Origin: Kineococcus aurantiacus
GTDB lineage: Bacteria; Actinomycetota; Actinomycetes; Actinomycetales; Kineococcaceae
Direction: 5' to 3'
Assembly (NCBI RefSeq): GCF_013409345.1
Contig: NZ_JACCBB010000001.1
Coordinates: 4,154,001 to 4,218,000, forward strand
Length of the DNA: 64,000 nt
Below the pieces are notes generated by a model. That model was not told the origin of the DNA and searched no databases. It saw only the letters and a list, made by a program, of their open reading frames with translations. The translations under genes were made by a program, and so were the position numbers. Shown piece by piece: positions 31,556 to 40,408 of this stretch (the first letter of the stretch is position 1; each line of letters begins with the position of its first letter).

Positions 31556-32715
31556 GTGGCCCTGCGCAGCAGTACGACGTAGGTCACGGCCAGCAGCACC
31601 TCGGCGGCGGCCAGACCGGCCACTGCACCGTCGAGCCCATCCACCAGACCCCCCACGACCAGCATCGACAGTGCGAGCCCCGCAGCGATCACGTCCAGCA
31701 CGCCGATGCGGTGTGCCGACAGCAGCGGGATGAGGAGCATAGCTCCGATGGAACTGACGGCCAGGGCTGCGCGCTGCGTGGTCATCAGGGGCAGGATCTC
31801 CAGGACGAGGGGGGTGACCGGTCCCAGGAAGACGCGGAGGAGCCCCTCGGGCGCGAGGGCCAGCACCAGCCCGTTGAGCCCGGCGACCGCGGCACCGAGC
31901 GCCGCCCCGCGCGAGTACGCGCGGCGGGGGGCGCTGCTGCCCTGCGTGAGCAGGGTCTGAGAGGCCACTCCGATGAGAAGGTTCGTGCCGCCGAACGCCA
32001 GTTCCCCTGCGCGGTAGACGCTCGTGGCGGTGTAGCCCGCTGTCGCCGAGAGCACGACCGGGATGCTCTGCACGAGGGCGACCCCGGCGCTCACCCCGAC
32101 GACGTAGGGCCACCAGGAGCCGCGGCGGGGGCCCCACCACTCCCGGGCGCCGGACCAGGACAGTTTTCGGTCACGCATCAGCAGCAACCCCGTGAGGGCG
32201 ACGAGCAGCAGCGCGGCGAACGGGGCGAGCACCACCCAACGGCTCGGCAACCAGGGAGCCGCGGCGGCCACCAGGACGGCCTGGCCGGCGTACGCCACTG
32301 CCAGGTGCACCCCCGCCGGACGGGCCCCGTCGAGGAAGACACGTCGCCAGTAGGAGCTTTCCACCAGCATGACGGCTGGTAAGCCCAGGGCCGCACCCGT
32401 GAGGGCGAGCTGCGTCAGCCCGCTGGTGATCGAGGCCGCTGCCGCAACCACCACCGCCAGCAGCAGCGTGGCCAACAGGGCCGCGGACTGCGCCAGTGGG
32501 GCGGCGCGTCGGCGCCCGTCCTCGTCGGTCAGCGCTGCCATCGGCTTGCCGATCATGGCAGGTGCCAGCGCAGCAGGGGCCGAGCACACGGCGGTCGCGA
32601 GGGCGAGCGCTCCCAGTTCCGACGCGCTGCACCGGTTGGCGGCGACAGCGAAGACACCTACGGAGACGAGGCGTGAGGTGGCTTGAGGGAGGAGAACCCA
32701 CGCGCCAGCGCGCAC
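31552..32715 (-). CDS. Wzx-like polysaccharide flippase (MOP superfamily)
   Basis: About 387 residues with roughly 12 hydrophobic segments. Sequence is weakly conserved; the N-terminal WVLLPQATSRLVSVGVFAVAANRCSASELGALALATAV pattern, together with its position among glycosyltransferases, marks it as an O-antigen/teichoic acid flippase-like protein. It would move the lipid-linked repeat unit to the outer leaflet. GTG 32715 is preferred because GGGGAGGA is correctly spaced 7 nt upstream; GTG 32721 is too close and the 32805 start has no ribosome site. Confidence 0.75.
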   Translation of the reverse strand: MRAGAWVLLPQATSRLVSVGVFAVAANRCSASELGALALATAVCSAPAALAPAMIGKPMAALTDEDGRRRAAPLAQSAALLATLLLAVVVAAAASITSGLTQLALTGAALGLPAVMLVESSYWRRVFLDGARPAGVHLAVAYAGQAVLVAAAAPWLPSRWVVLAPFAALLLVALTGLLLMRDRKLSWSGAREWWGPRRGSWWPYVVGVSAGVALVQSIPVVLSATAGYTATSVYRAGELAFGGTNLLIGVASQTLLTQGSSAPRRAYSRGAALGAAVAGLNGLVLALAPEGLLRVFLGPVTPLVLEILPLMTTQRAALAVSSIGAMLLIPLLSAHRIGVLDVIAAGLALSMLVVGGLVDGLDGAVAGLAAAEVLLAVTYVVLLRRAT

Positions 32716-32896
32716 ACGCACTCCTCCCCGTTGGCACGGTCGGACGATTAGAACCAGGATGATCGCAGACCAGTATGGCGGTGTGCATGCATTGTGCGCG
32801 TCCACGACTTCCGGTCATGGACGGCGACCGGACCGCCTACGCTGGTGAGTGCTGTCGCCGGTTCCGCCGGCCGGATCGACACCCGAAGGGACCACG

Positions 32897-33664
32897 GTGA
32901 CGCAGACACCTCCGGAGGCGGGGCTCGACGGGCAGCGAGGGGCGACCGGGGTGGGTACTCCTCGGCGGGGGCCGGCGCGCTGGGCACTCCCCGTTCTCGT
33001 GCTGGCCGTCCTCGGCGCCCTCGTCGGTGTCGTCGTGGGCGCTGTGCGTGTCCCAAACCCGCAAGCCGTGGCTCGAGTCCTTCTAGCATCCGACCCGACC
33101 CTGCCGGGGGAGCAGGAGGCCGCCGCCGAACCCGACCGCTTCATCCAGACGCAACTGCTGCTCATCGCTAGCCCGGACGTCCTGACCGCTGTGCGCGACC
33201 GCGTCGGGGACGACACCGTCCACGACCTCGGCGCGACCCAGGTCGGGGTCACCGACGTCATCGAGGTCAGCGCGTCCGCGCCGACGGCGGCAACCGCCCG
33301 CGATGCGGTGACCGCGGCCCTGGCCGTCTACGACGAGCGCCGCGCGGCCGAACTCACGGTCCGCGCAGACGCGATCTCCGGCGTCCTGGACGACCAGCTG
33401 GCCGCCCTCGCCGCGGCCTCCGGCGGCACCGACCCGGCTGGGACGGAAGCCAGCAGGCTGCTGGCCGAGCGCAACGAGCTGGCGCTGGCTGCGGATTCGG
33501 CGACCGTCGGTTCCACCGTGGTGCAGGCCCCGGTGGTGGTCGAGACCAGCCGGTGGGGTGGGGCCGCACGCGCCGGGGTCACCGGCTTGGTGCTCGGCGC
33601 GCTGCTGGGACTCCTGTTCGCGCTCGCGCGGGCCCGGTCCGGCGGTGCGGCACGCGAGGGGTGA
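32897..33664 (+). CDS. Wzz/YveK-like chain-length or copolymerase protein
   Basis: 255 residues with two membrane segments (about 30-52: LPVLVLAVLGALVGVVVGAV; about 230-248: AGVTGLVLGALLGLLFALA) and a roughly 180-residue outside domain rich in Ala and coiled-coil-like helices (QTQLLLIASPDVLTAVRDRVG; ADAISGVLDDQLAALAAASGG). This is the layout of Wzz/polysaccharide copolymerase proteins without the kinase domain. Start GTG 32897 gives a Pro/Arg cytoplasmic leader; TACGCT at about 32839 is a possible -10. Overlaps the Wzy-like gene by 4 bp. Confidence 0.75.
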   Translation: MTQTPPEAGLDGQRGATGVGTPRRGPARWALPVLVLAVLGALVGVVVGAVRVPNPQAVARVLLASDPTLPGEQEAAAEPDRFIQTQLLLIASPDVLTAVRDRVGDDTVHDLGATQVGVTDVIEVSASAPTAATARDAVTAALAVYDERRAAELTVRADAISGVLDDQLAALAAASGGTDPAGTEASRLLAERNELALAADSATVGSTVVQAPVVVETSRWGGAARAGVTGLVLGALLGLLFALARARSGGAAREG

Positions 33665-34974
33665 GCGCCGCGGACGGGCGGGCGGGCGTGTGGTGGCTCT
33701 CCCCGGCGGGCGCGGTCCTCTTGGTCGTACCGGCCACGCTGGTTCTCGCCGTCTTCTTCGACGACGCGTACTTCCGGCAGAGCTGGGGCACGCCGAAGGT
33801 GCTGACGCCGGCGACGGCGTGGCTGTTCGCCCTGGGGGCGGCACTGTTCTGCCTCGGGGCGCTGTGGCCGCTCCTGCGAAGCCCGGCCTCCGCAGCTGGC
33901 GGCTGGCCACAGCTCACCGCAGCGCAGCGGTCCCGGCTCCGCCGCGCCGCGACGGTCGTGTTCCGGCTGACGGTGGTGGGGTATCTGGCCATGGCGGCGG
34001 CCGGGGTGGCACGAGGGGCCCGGCCGGCTCAGCTGCTGACGGTGCTGACCGACCAGGACGCCTTCGACTCGACCCTGCGGTTGCAGTTCGCCCCCGTCAC
34101 GGGGGTGACGACGTTGACCCAGCTCGGCATCGCCTACGTCGTCCTGGCTGCTGTTCTGCTGTCCAGCGGCCGTGACCGGGGCTTGGAGCTCCGGTTGGCC
34201 CTGGTCCTCTTCCTGGCGCTGCTGCGCACCTACTTCCTCACCGAGCGGCTGGCCGTCCTCGAACTGCTCATCCCGCTGGTCGCCGTGGCTGCCCTGGCGA
34301 TCTCGTACCGGGCCGGACGGATTCCAGCGCGACTGGTCCAGTTGGCCCCCTTCCTGCTGGTCCCGGCGGTCGTGGCCGTCTTCAGCGCCTTCGAGTACTC
34401 CCGCAGCTGGGTGTTCTACTCCCAGCACCGCGGCGGGTCGTTCGTGCAGTTCGCCTTGGACCGGCTGGCTGGTTACTACGGCACGGCCTACAACAACGGG
34501 CAGCTGGCCCTGCTGCATGACGAGGGCGGGAGCGTCCCCTACGGCAGCATCGAAGGCTTCTGGACGGCGCCGGGGATCGCTCAGCTGCACCTGTACACCC
34601 TGCTGACCGGACGCTCCGAACCCGACGACTTCTCCACCCTGCTGCAGCAGTACGGAAACCCGGAGTTCAACAGCCCGGGCGGGGTCGCGATCCCCTTCCT
34701 GGACTACGGGACCGTCGGGGGTCTGGCCTTCTTCCTGGTGGTGGGCAGCCTGCTGGGCCTGGCCTACCGTGCCTGCTGCGACGGACACCTCCTGGCCGTC
34801 CTGCTGTACCCCGTGCTCGCGACGGGGTTGTTCGAGATGCCGCGGTACCTGTACTGGGGTCAGGGTCGCGTCCTGCCGACGCTCCTGGCGCTGCTCCTGA
34901 CCTGGTGGTACGTCAGCCGGGCCCGGCCGCCCCGTCCCACGTCCCCGCGACCGACCCTGAGGAGCACGACGTGA
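33661..34974 (+). CDS. Wzy-like oligosaccharide repeat-unit polymerase
   Basis: 437 residues with about 11 hydrophobic segments and one large outside loop (about 245-370, YSRSWVFYSQHRGGSFVQFALDRL to YGNPEFNSPGGVAIPFLDYG). That loop between late membrane helices, and a sequence otherwise poorly conserved, is characteristic of O-antigen polymerases (the LALLRTYFLTERLAVLELLIPLVAVAAL segment matches the R-containing helix seen in the family). It joins flipped repeat units at the outer face. GTGA overlaps on both sides (Wzz-like gene before, glycosyltransferase after). Confidence 0.76.
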   Translation: MSAADGRAGVWWLSPAGAVLLVVPATLVLAVFFDDAYFRQSWGTPKVLTPATAWLFALGAALFCLGALWPLLRSPASAAGGWPQLTAAQRSRLRRAATVVFRLTVVGYLAMAAAGVARGARPAQLLTVLTDQDAFDSTLRLQFAPVTGVTTLTQLGIAYVVLAAVLLSSGRDRGLELRLALVLFLALLRTYFLTERLAVLELLIPLVAVAALAISYRAGRIPARLVQLAPFLLVPAVVAVFSAFEYSRSWVFYSQHRGGSFVQFALDRLAGYYGTAYNNGQLALLHDEGGSVPYGSIEGFWTAPGIAQLHLYTLLTGRSEPDDFSTLLQQYGNPEFNSPGGVAIPFLDYGTVGGLAFFLVVGSLLGLAYRACCDGHLLAVLLYPVLATGLFEMPRYLYWGQGRVLPTLLALLLTWWYVSRARPPRPTSPRPTLRSTT

Positions 34975-36068
34975 ACCGCCCGCTGACCTGGTTGATGCTC
35001 GCGACCCACGTCCCGGCGTCCGGTGCGGGCGGCGGCATCGTGCGGTACACGGTCGGGCTGGCGCGTGCGCTGGACGCCCGGCCCGACGTCGAGGTGTCGG
35101 TGCTGGCCGAACCGGCGGCGCGGCCCTTCTTCACCGACCTCCTGGGCGATCCGCGGCGGGTGCACGTCGTGCCCGCGGCTCCCACGCCGGTGCGGTCGCT
35201 GGCCGAGCGGGCCGGGGTGTTGCCGGCCTTCCACCGCGACGTCGACGTCGTGCACGGCACCAAGCACCTGCTGCCGCGCTGGGGCCGCGGCCGGCGGGTG
35301 CTGACCGTCCACGACATGCTGCCCCTGGACCGGCCGCACGAGTTCGGCACGCTGAAGCGGCGCCTCCTGACCGGTCCGTACCTGGCTTCGGTGCGCCAGG
35401 CCGAGACCGTCGTCTGCGTCAGCGCGGCCACCCGGGAACGGCTGGTGCACCACGTCCCCTCGGTCGCGGACCGGACCGCCGTCGTCCCGCTGGCGGCCTC
35501 ACCGGCACTGCTGTCGGCCGACCCCGTCCCGGTCCCCGCCCTGGTGGGTCGGGAGTTCGCGGTGGTCGTCGGGGACCCGTCGCCGCGCAAGAACCTGGGT
35601 TTCCTCGTCGACCTGTGGCCCGAGGTGGTCCGCCGGCGGCCCGGTGCGGTCCTGGCGGTGGTGGGGCCGCCCAGCTGGGGCCCCACCCGGACGGGGCAGG
35701 AGCACAGTCGGCTGGTCGCCCGTGGGGACCTGGCGGCGCTGGGGTTCCTCTCCGACGCCGAGCTGCGCTGGTGCTACGAGAACGCCACCGTCGTCCTGTG
35801 CCCCAGCCTGGCCGAGGGGTTCGGGTTGCCCGCCGCTGAGGCGCTCGCGCTGGGGGCGCCACTGATCACCTCCGAGGACCCCGCGCTGCGGGAGGTCGCC
35901 GGGCCGGGGGCGGTCCACGTGCCCGGGACCGACGCCGCGGGGTGGGCGGAGGCCGTGGTCACCGCCTTCGCCGCCCCCCGGGTACCGCGACGCGCACCCG
36001 AGCGGGTGCGCAGCTGGGACGACGTGGCTTTGGAGACCCTGCGGACCGTCGTGCCGACTGCCCGCTGA
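34971..36068 (+). CDS. glycosyltransferase family 4/1
   Basis: 365 residues, GT-B. GAGGGIVRYTVGLARAL (acceptor loop), LTVHDMLPLDRP, VVVGDPSPRKNLGFLV (donor domain start) and CPSLAEGFGLPAAEALALGAPLI with the E-x7-E motif. Resembles mannosyl- or rhamnosyltransferases of the WbpY/MtfB group. GTG overlaps the Wzy-like stop codon; last gene of a three-gene coupled run. Its stop is 16 bp from that of the facing fusion gene. Confidence 0.85.
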   Translation: MNRPLTWLMLATHVPASGAGGGIVRYTVGLARALDARPDVEVSVLAEPAARPFFTDLLGDPRRVHVVPAAPTPVRSLAERAGVLPAFHRDVDVVHGTKHLLPRWGRGRRVLTVHDMLPLDRPHEFGTLKRRLLTGPYLASVRQAETVVCVSAATRERLVHHVPSVADRTAVVPLAASPALLSADPVPVPALVGREFAVVVGDPSPRKNLGFLVDLWPEVVRRRPGAVLAVVGPPSWGPTRTGQEHSRLVARGDLAALGFLSDAELRWCYENATVVLCPSLAEGFGLPAAEALALGAPLITSEDPALREVAGPGAVHVPGTDAAGWAEAVVTAFAAPRVPRRAPERVRSWDDVALETLRTVVPTAR

Positions 36069-36084
36069 GGAGCCTGCCGGGTGG

Positions 36085-38388
36085 TCAGGTCCCGGTGCTC
36101 CCGGCGGGCGGGCCGGTGTCCTCGGTCGGCAGACCCAAGTGCCGGCGGGCGACGCGCTGCACGGCAGCGCGCGCGACCTCCGGGCGGTAGCGCTGCTCGT
36201 GCAAGCGCTGCGCGGCCTCGGCCAGCCGGGTGCCCAGCCCTTCCTCCTGCAGGACGCGACGGCAGGCTTCGGCCATCTCCCCGGGCGTGTTCCCGTGCAG
36301 CAGGTGCACCCCGTCCAGCGCGTCGAGCCCCTCGCTGCCCAGGCGCGTGCTCACCACGGGGACCCCGTGGGCGAACGCCTCGAGGACCTTGACGCGGGTC
36401 CCTCCCCCGTAGCGGACGGGGACGAGCGCCACGTCGGCCCCGGCCAGTTCCGCGTCGATGTCCTCGACGTCCCCGACGACCTCCACCCCCGGCAGCCCGT
36501 TCAGGTCGGCCAGCAGGTCCACACCGCCCCGGCCCACCAGCCGCAGCCGGGTGCCGGGCACGAGCTCGCGCACCAGGGGCAGGACGCGGGTGGCGGCGTG
36601 CACGGCCGCGTCCACGTTCGGGGGGTAGTGGTACGTGCCGACGACGAGCAGGACGGGCCGCTCGGGGAGCGGCCGGGCTGGTCGCGGCTGCGCGGGTGGG
36701 GGGTAGGAGTTGGGCACCACCTCGGTGCGGGGCCCGGCGACGCGGGTCCTGTCGAGGTCGCTGCAGACGACCACGGTGTCGGCGATCCGCCGGACGCGCT
36801 CCTCCACGGCGGCCCACAGCGGCCGCTCGACGCGACGCTGCCAGCGCACGGCCCGGCGGGTGGTGGGGGAGTCCGCGGGCAGCGCCAGGAACGAGCGCAG
36901 CTTGGCGGTCTCCACGTCGTCCATGTCGACGACGGTGCGGCACCCGCGCAGGGTCCGGCCCAGGCTGACCGCGTGGTCGGAGTAGCCGAACCACACCAGG
37001 TCGTAGCGCTGGTCGCGCAGCGGTCGCAGGGCGCGTCGAGCCACGCCCCAGCGCACGACGGCGATCTGCCACGGAACCACCCGCACCGCGGAGGCGAGCA
37101 TCCCCGGCAGCCGGCGCCGCGGCCCGGCGTCGACCTGGAGCACCGTGGCGACGCGCACCCCGGGCGGCAGCGGTCGCGGCACGGGGGGCCCGGCGAACAG
37201 GACGGCGACGTCGAGGTCGACGCCGGGCAGGTCCGCCAGGGCCCGCAGCGTCGTGGAGCAACGCAGGCGCTTGCCGCCGTCAGCGGGCCAGGGTCGGTCG
37301 GGCAGGGTGAGCAGGACCCTGGGCCGCCGCGGGGCGGGTGCGGCGGCCGGTGGCTCAGGAGCGGTTGTGCGCGGCAGCCTCACGTCGCCGGGACCGATCC
37401 AGGTGCGGGTGTCGCGGTGCGACTGCACGCGGCCGACGAGCCCGGGGGCGACGCCGGCCAGGCCCGCGATCGCCCGGGACCGGACCGGTTGCCCGGTGTC
37501 GGTGAGCACCCGCCAAGCGGCCGCGCGCGTCGCGGGGCCCTGGGTGGCGAGCCGGGACTTCAGCCGGTACCGGGCGGCCTGCCGGTCCTGCTCGCGAGCA
37601 GTGCCCTCGGCCGTGACCCGCTCCGCCGCGGTGAGAGGGAGCTCGTGCAGCCGCCGACGCAGAAACGTTGCGATCGACGAGGCCATGGCACCGCGGTCCG
37701 AGCTCAAGCTGCCCTCGTGCAGGTGGTAGCGGGCCAGTGGCTCAGGGACCAGGCCGAGCCGGGCACCGGCGAAGGCCATCCGGATCCAGCAGTCCCAGTC
37801 GGTGGCGTGCCGGACGGCCGGGTCGAAGCCGCCGACGGCCAGGAAAGCCTCCCGGCGCACCACCACGTGCCCGAAGACGAAGTTGCGCTCCAGCAGCTTC
37901 CGCCGCTGGTCCTCCCACGCGAAGGGGTAGTGCGGTCCGTACCAGCGGCCCAGCACGCGGCCGTCGTGAACGAGCTGGGCGTCGGTGGTGACCAGGTCCA
38001 GCTCGGGTCGTCTCGTCAGCAGGTCCCGCACGGCCTGCAGCCGGCCGGGCAGCCACTCGTCGTCGGCGTCCAGGACGGCCACCCACGGGGAGGTCGCGGT
38101 GCGGACCGCGGTGTTCTTGGCCGCGGCCTCGCCCTGGTTGGTCCGGTGCCGCACGAGCCGCACGGCCGGGCCGAAGGAAGCGGCCACCGTCGCGCTGGCG
38201 TCCTTGGAGCCGTCGTCGCAGACGACCACCTCCGCGGGCGGCGGGTCTTGGGCCAAAGCCGATCGGATCGCCCGGGCCAGGTGTTGTTCCGCGTCGTGGC
38301 AGGCGATGACGACTGAGATCGCGAGAGGGTCTTGGCCCGCGGTGGCCGGTGCGGCCGCCCCGTCGTTAGTGTGGGCGGTCTTCGACAC
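36085..38388 (-). CDS. two-domain glycosyltransferase: GT2 fused to GT4
   Basis: 767 residues. Residues about 20-330 are a GT-A family 2 domain: ISVVIACHDAEQHLARAI, EVVVCDDGSKDASATV, VAVLDADDEWLPGR (DxD) and ATDWDCWIRMAFAG. Residues about 370-750 are a GT-B domain with VLLVVGTYHYPPNVDAA and VPVRYGGGTRVKVLEAFAHGVPVVSTRLGSEGLD. A roughly 45-residue Pro/Ala linker (TTAPEPPAAAPAPRRPR) joins them. Two sequential transfers in one chain are likely. GTG start; TAGGAT ends 6 nt before it. The GT2 half resembles the separate GT2 at 39395. Confidence 0.88.
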   Translation of the reverse strand: MSKTAHTNDGAAAPATAGQDPLAISVVIACHDAEQHLARAIRSALAQDPPPAEVVVCDDGSKDASATVAASFGPAVRLVRHRTNQGEAAAKNTAVRTATSPWVAVLDADDEWLPGRLQAVRDLLTRRPELDLVTTDAQLVHDGRVLGRWYGPHYPFAWEDQRRKLLERNFVFGHVVVRREAFLAVGGFDPAVRHATDWDCWIRMAFAGARLGLVPEPLARYHLHEGSLSSDRGAMASSIATFLRRRLHELPLTAAERVTAEGTAREQDRQAARYRLKSRLATQGPATRAAAWRVLTDTGQPVRSRAIAGLAGVAPGLVGRVQSHRDTRTWIGPGDVRLPRTTAPEPPAAAPAPRRPRVLLTLPDRPWPADGGKRLRCSTTLRALADLPGVDLDVAVLFAGPPVPRPLPPGVRVATVLQVDAGPRRRLPGMLASAVRVVPWQIAVVRWGVARRALRPLRDQRYDLVWFGYSDHAVSLGRTLRGCRTVVDMDDVETAKLRSFLALPADSPTTRRAVRWQRRVERPLWAAVEERVRRIADTVVVCSDLDRTRVAGPRTEVVPNSYPPPAQPRPARPLPERPVLLVVGTYHYPPNVDAAVHAATRVLPLVRELVPGTRLRLVGRGGVDLLADLNGLPGVEVVGDVEDIDAELAGADVALVPVRYGGGTRVKVLEAFAHGVPVVSTRLGSEGLDALDGVHLLHGNTPGEMAEACRRVLQEEGLGTRLAEAAQRLHEQRYRPEVARAAVQRVARRHLGLPTEDTGPPAGSTGT

Positions 38389-38426
38389 GCAGTGATCCTA
38401 AGCGCCGCCGACCCCGGGAGCCCCCT

Positions 38427-39398
38427 GTGACGCCGAGCTTGCCGGGCCTGTCCGCTGTGCTCGCACGGCGGCCGCGCTGGCCCCAGCGGTTCCGCGCGCG
38501 GGGCGCCAACGTCGTGGTGCTCTACCACCGCATCGCCGACGACCCGCAAGACGCGGCCGGCATGACGGTCCCTCCTGAGCTGTTCGCGCGGCAGGTCGCC
38601 GCGCTGGCGGAGCGCTTCGACATCGTCCCGGCGGCGCAGGTGCACCGGGTGGGCCCGCGGCCCGCTGCCGCGATCACCTTCGACGACGGGTACGCCGACA
38701 ACGACGAGGTCGCGCTGCCGCTGCTGCGGCGCCTGGGGCTGCCGGCCACGCTTTTCGTGGTCAGCGGTGTACTGGACGACCCTCAGGAGTTCTGGTGGGA
38801 TCGGCTCGAGCATCTGGTCCTGGAGCGCCTGCCGGCGCACGGGGTGCGGGTGGTGGTGGGGCGCCGCCCGTTCGCGCTGCCGTTGTCGGGCGGGTCGGAG
38901 CGCACCCGGTCCCTGCAGCGGCTGAGCACTGCGCTGATGACGCGGCACCGCTCGGAGATCGAGCGGGTGCTGGCCGAGCTGGAGCGTCGGGCCGGTCCTC
39001 CCGATCCTGGTCCCTGCCGCCGGCACGCGAGGGTGCCGGCTCACCGGCTCGCCGCGCTCGCAGCGGAGCCCCTCCTGGAGATCGGCTCGCACACCTGCAC
39101 CCACGCCGCGCTGGGTCGGCTGTCGCGGGCGGCCAGCGGCCGGGAGCTGCGGGACAGCCGCGAGCGGTTGCACGAGGTCCTGGGGCACCGGCCCCGGCTG
39201 CTGGCCTACCCCTTCGGAGCGCCCGGCACGGTGCGCCGGCGTGAAGCGGCCGAGGCTCGCCGGGCCGGGTACGAGCGGGCGTTCGTCAACGTCACGGGGC
39301 CGGCGGAGGGGGCTGACCCGTTCGCTGTGCCGCGGGTGAGCGTGGGCCGCTGGGAACCGCAGCAGTTCCTCGCGGCGCTGACCAGGTGGTCGCGGTGA
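38427..39398 (+). CDS. polysaccharide deacetylase (NodB family)
   Basis: 323 residues. NodB motifs: VVLYHRIADDPQD at the N-terminus, AITFDDGYADN (motif 1: catalytic and metal Asp) and IGSHTCTHAAL (motif 2: metal-binding His pair), then RLLAYPFGAPG (motif 3). Removes N-acetyl groups from an aminosugar polymer or precursor. No signal peptide, so it may act inside the cell on a lipid-linked intermediate, though that is inference. GTG start; the gene overlaps the following GT2 by 4 bp. Confidence 0.85.
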   Translation: MTPSLPGLSAVLARRPRWPQRFRARGANVVVLYHRIADDPQDAAGMTVPPELFARQVAALAERFDIVPAAQVHRVGPRPAAAITFDDGYADNDEVALPLLRRLGLPATLFVVSGVLDDPQEFWWDRLEHLVLERLPAHGVRVVVGRRPFALPLSGGSERTRSLQRLSTALMTRHRSEIERVLAELERRAGPPDPGPCRRHARVPAHRLAALAAEPLLEIGSHTCTHAALGRLSRAASGRELRDSRERLHEVLGHRPRLLAYPFGAPGTVRRREAAEARRAGYERAFVNVTGPAEGADPFAVPRVSVGRWEPQQFLAALTRWSR

Positions 39399-40384
39399 CA
39401 GGGGGAGTCGCGGTGGGCGGACGCTGGCCCTACCTGGCTCCCGCCGGGGTGGAAGTGACCCGTCCTGACCGGCTCACCGTGGGCGTCCTCGTCACGGCGT
39501 GCAACGTGGCCGAGCACCTGCCGCAGGCGCTGGCCTCGATCGCCGCGCAGACCCGCGCTCCCGAGCAGGTGGTCGTGTGCGACGACGCTTCCGACGACGA
39601 CGTGGCGGCGGCTGTGGCCCCCTTCGCCGACCGTGTGGAGCTGGTGCGGCGTGCGGTGCGTGGCGGTGAGGGGGCGGCCAAGAACACCGCGCTGGCGGCG
39701 TTGGTGACCGACCTGGTCGTGGTGCTCGACGGCGACGACACCATGAGCCCGCACCGGCTGGAGGCCGTGGCCCAGGTGGCCGAGGTGCGGCCGGACCTGG
39801 CGATCGTCACGACGGCCTGGGAGGAATTCGGTCCGGCCGCCGACGGGTCCTGGTCGCTGGCCGACCACTTCCCGGTGCAGGATCAGCGGACGCAGATCCT
39901 GCGCTGGAACTTCCTGCCGGCCCCAGCCCTGCGCCGGCGCGAGCTGCTGGCGGCCGGTGGTTTCGCCGAGGACTTGCGGTACGGCCCGGACTGGGAGTGC
40001 TACGCGCGGATGTTCCTGCGCGGGGCGCGTGCGGGGCTGGTGCCCTCCCCGCTGTACGGGTACCGCCGGTGGAACGGGCAGCAGACCGCTGACCGCGACC
40101 GTGTGCTGCGTGGCCGGGTCGAGGTGGTTCGGCGCATCGCGGCGCAGGACCTGCTGACGGACGCCGACCGCCGCACTCTGCGCGGCACGCTGGCCGGTGC
40201 CCGGTACGACCGCTGGGTGGCGCGTCTGCCCCAGGCGGACCGGCGTGAGGCGGCCGCGCTGCTGACCGGGGCCGGAACGAGCGTGCGTCGGCGGGTCCTG
40301 GCCGGTGCAGGCTTGATCCACCCCCCGCTGGCCGCGGTCCTGGCCCAACGGGTCGCGCCGGGGCGCCGCGTGGGCGCCCGGTGA
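39395..40384 (+). CDS. glycosyltransferase family 2
   Basis: 329 residues. GVLVTACNVAEHLPQALASIAAQ, QVVVCDDASDDDVAAAV, LVVVLDGDDTMSPHRL (DxD) and YGPDWECYARMFLRGARAG. Start GTG 39395 overlaps the deacetylase stop (GTGA); an earlier in-frame GTG at 39386 is possible. The architecture is like the GT2 half of the fusion protein at 36085, so the two may share an ancestor or act on related acceptors. Confidence 0.86.
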   Translation: MTGGVAVGGRWPYLAPAGVEVTRPDRLTVGVLVTACNVAEHLPQALASIAAQTRAPEQVVVCDDASDDDVAAAVAPFADRVELVRRAVRGGEGAAKNTALAALVTDLVVVLDGDDTMSPHRLEAVAQVAEVRPDLAIVTTAWEEFGPAADGSWSLADHFPVQDQRTQILRWNFLPAPALRRRELLAAGGFAEDLRYGPDWECYARMFLRGARAGLVPSPLYGYRRWNGQQTADRDRVLRGRVEVVRRIAAQDLLTDADRRTLRGTLAGARYDRWVARLPQADRREAAALLTGAGTSVRRRVLAGAGLIHPPLAAVLAQRVAPGRRVGAR

Positions 40385-40408
40385 TCGTCGAGTCACGAGG
40401 AGGAAGCC

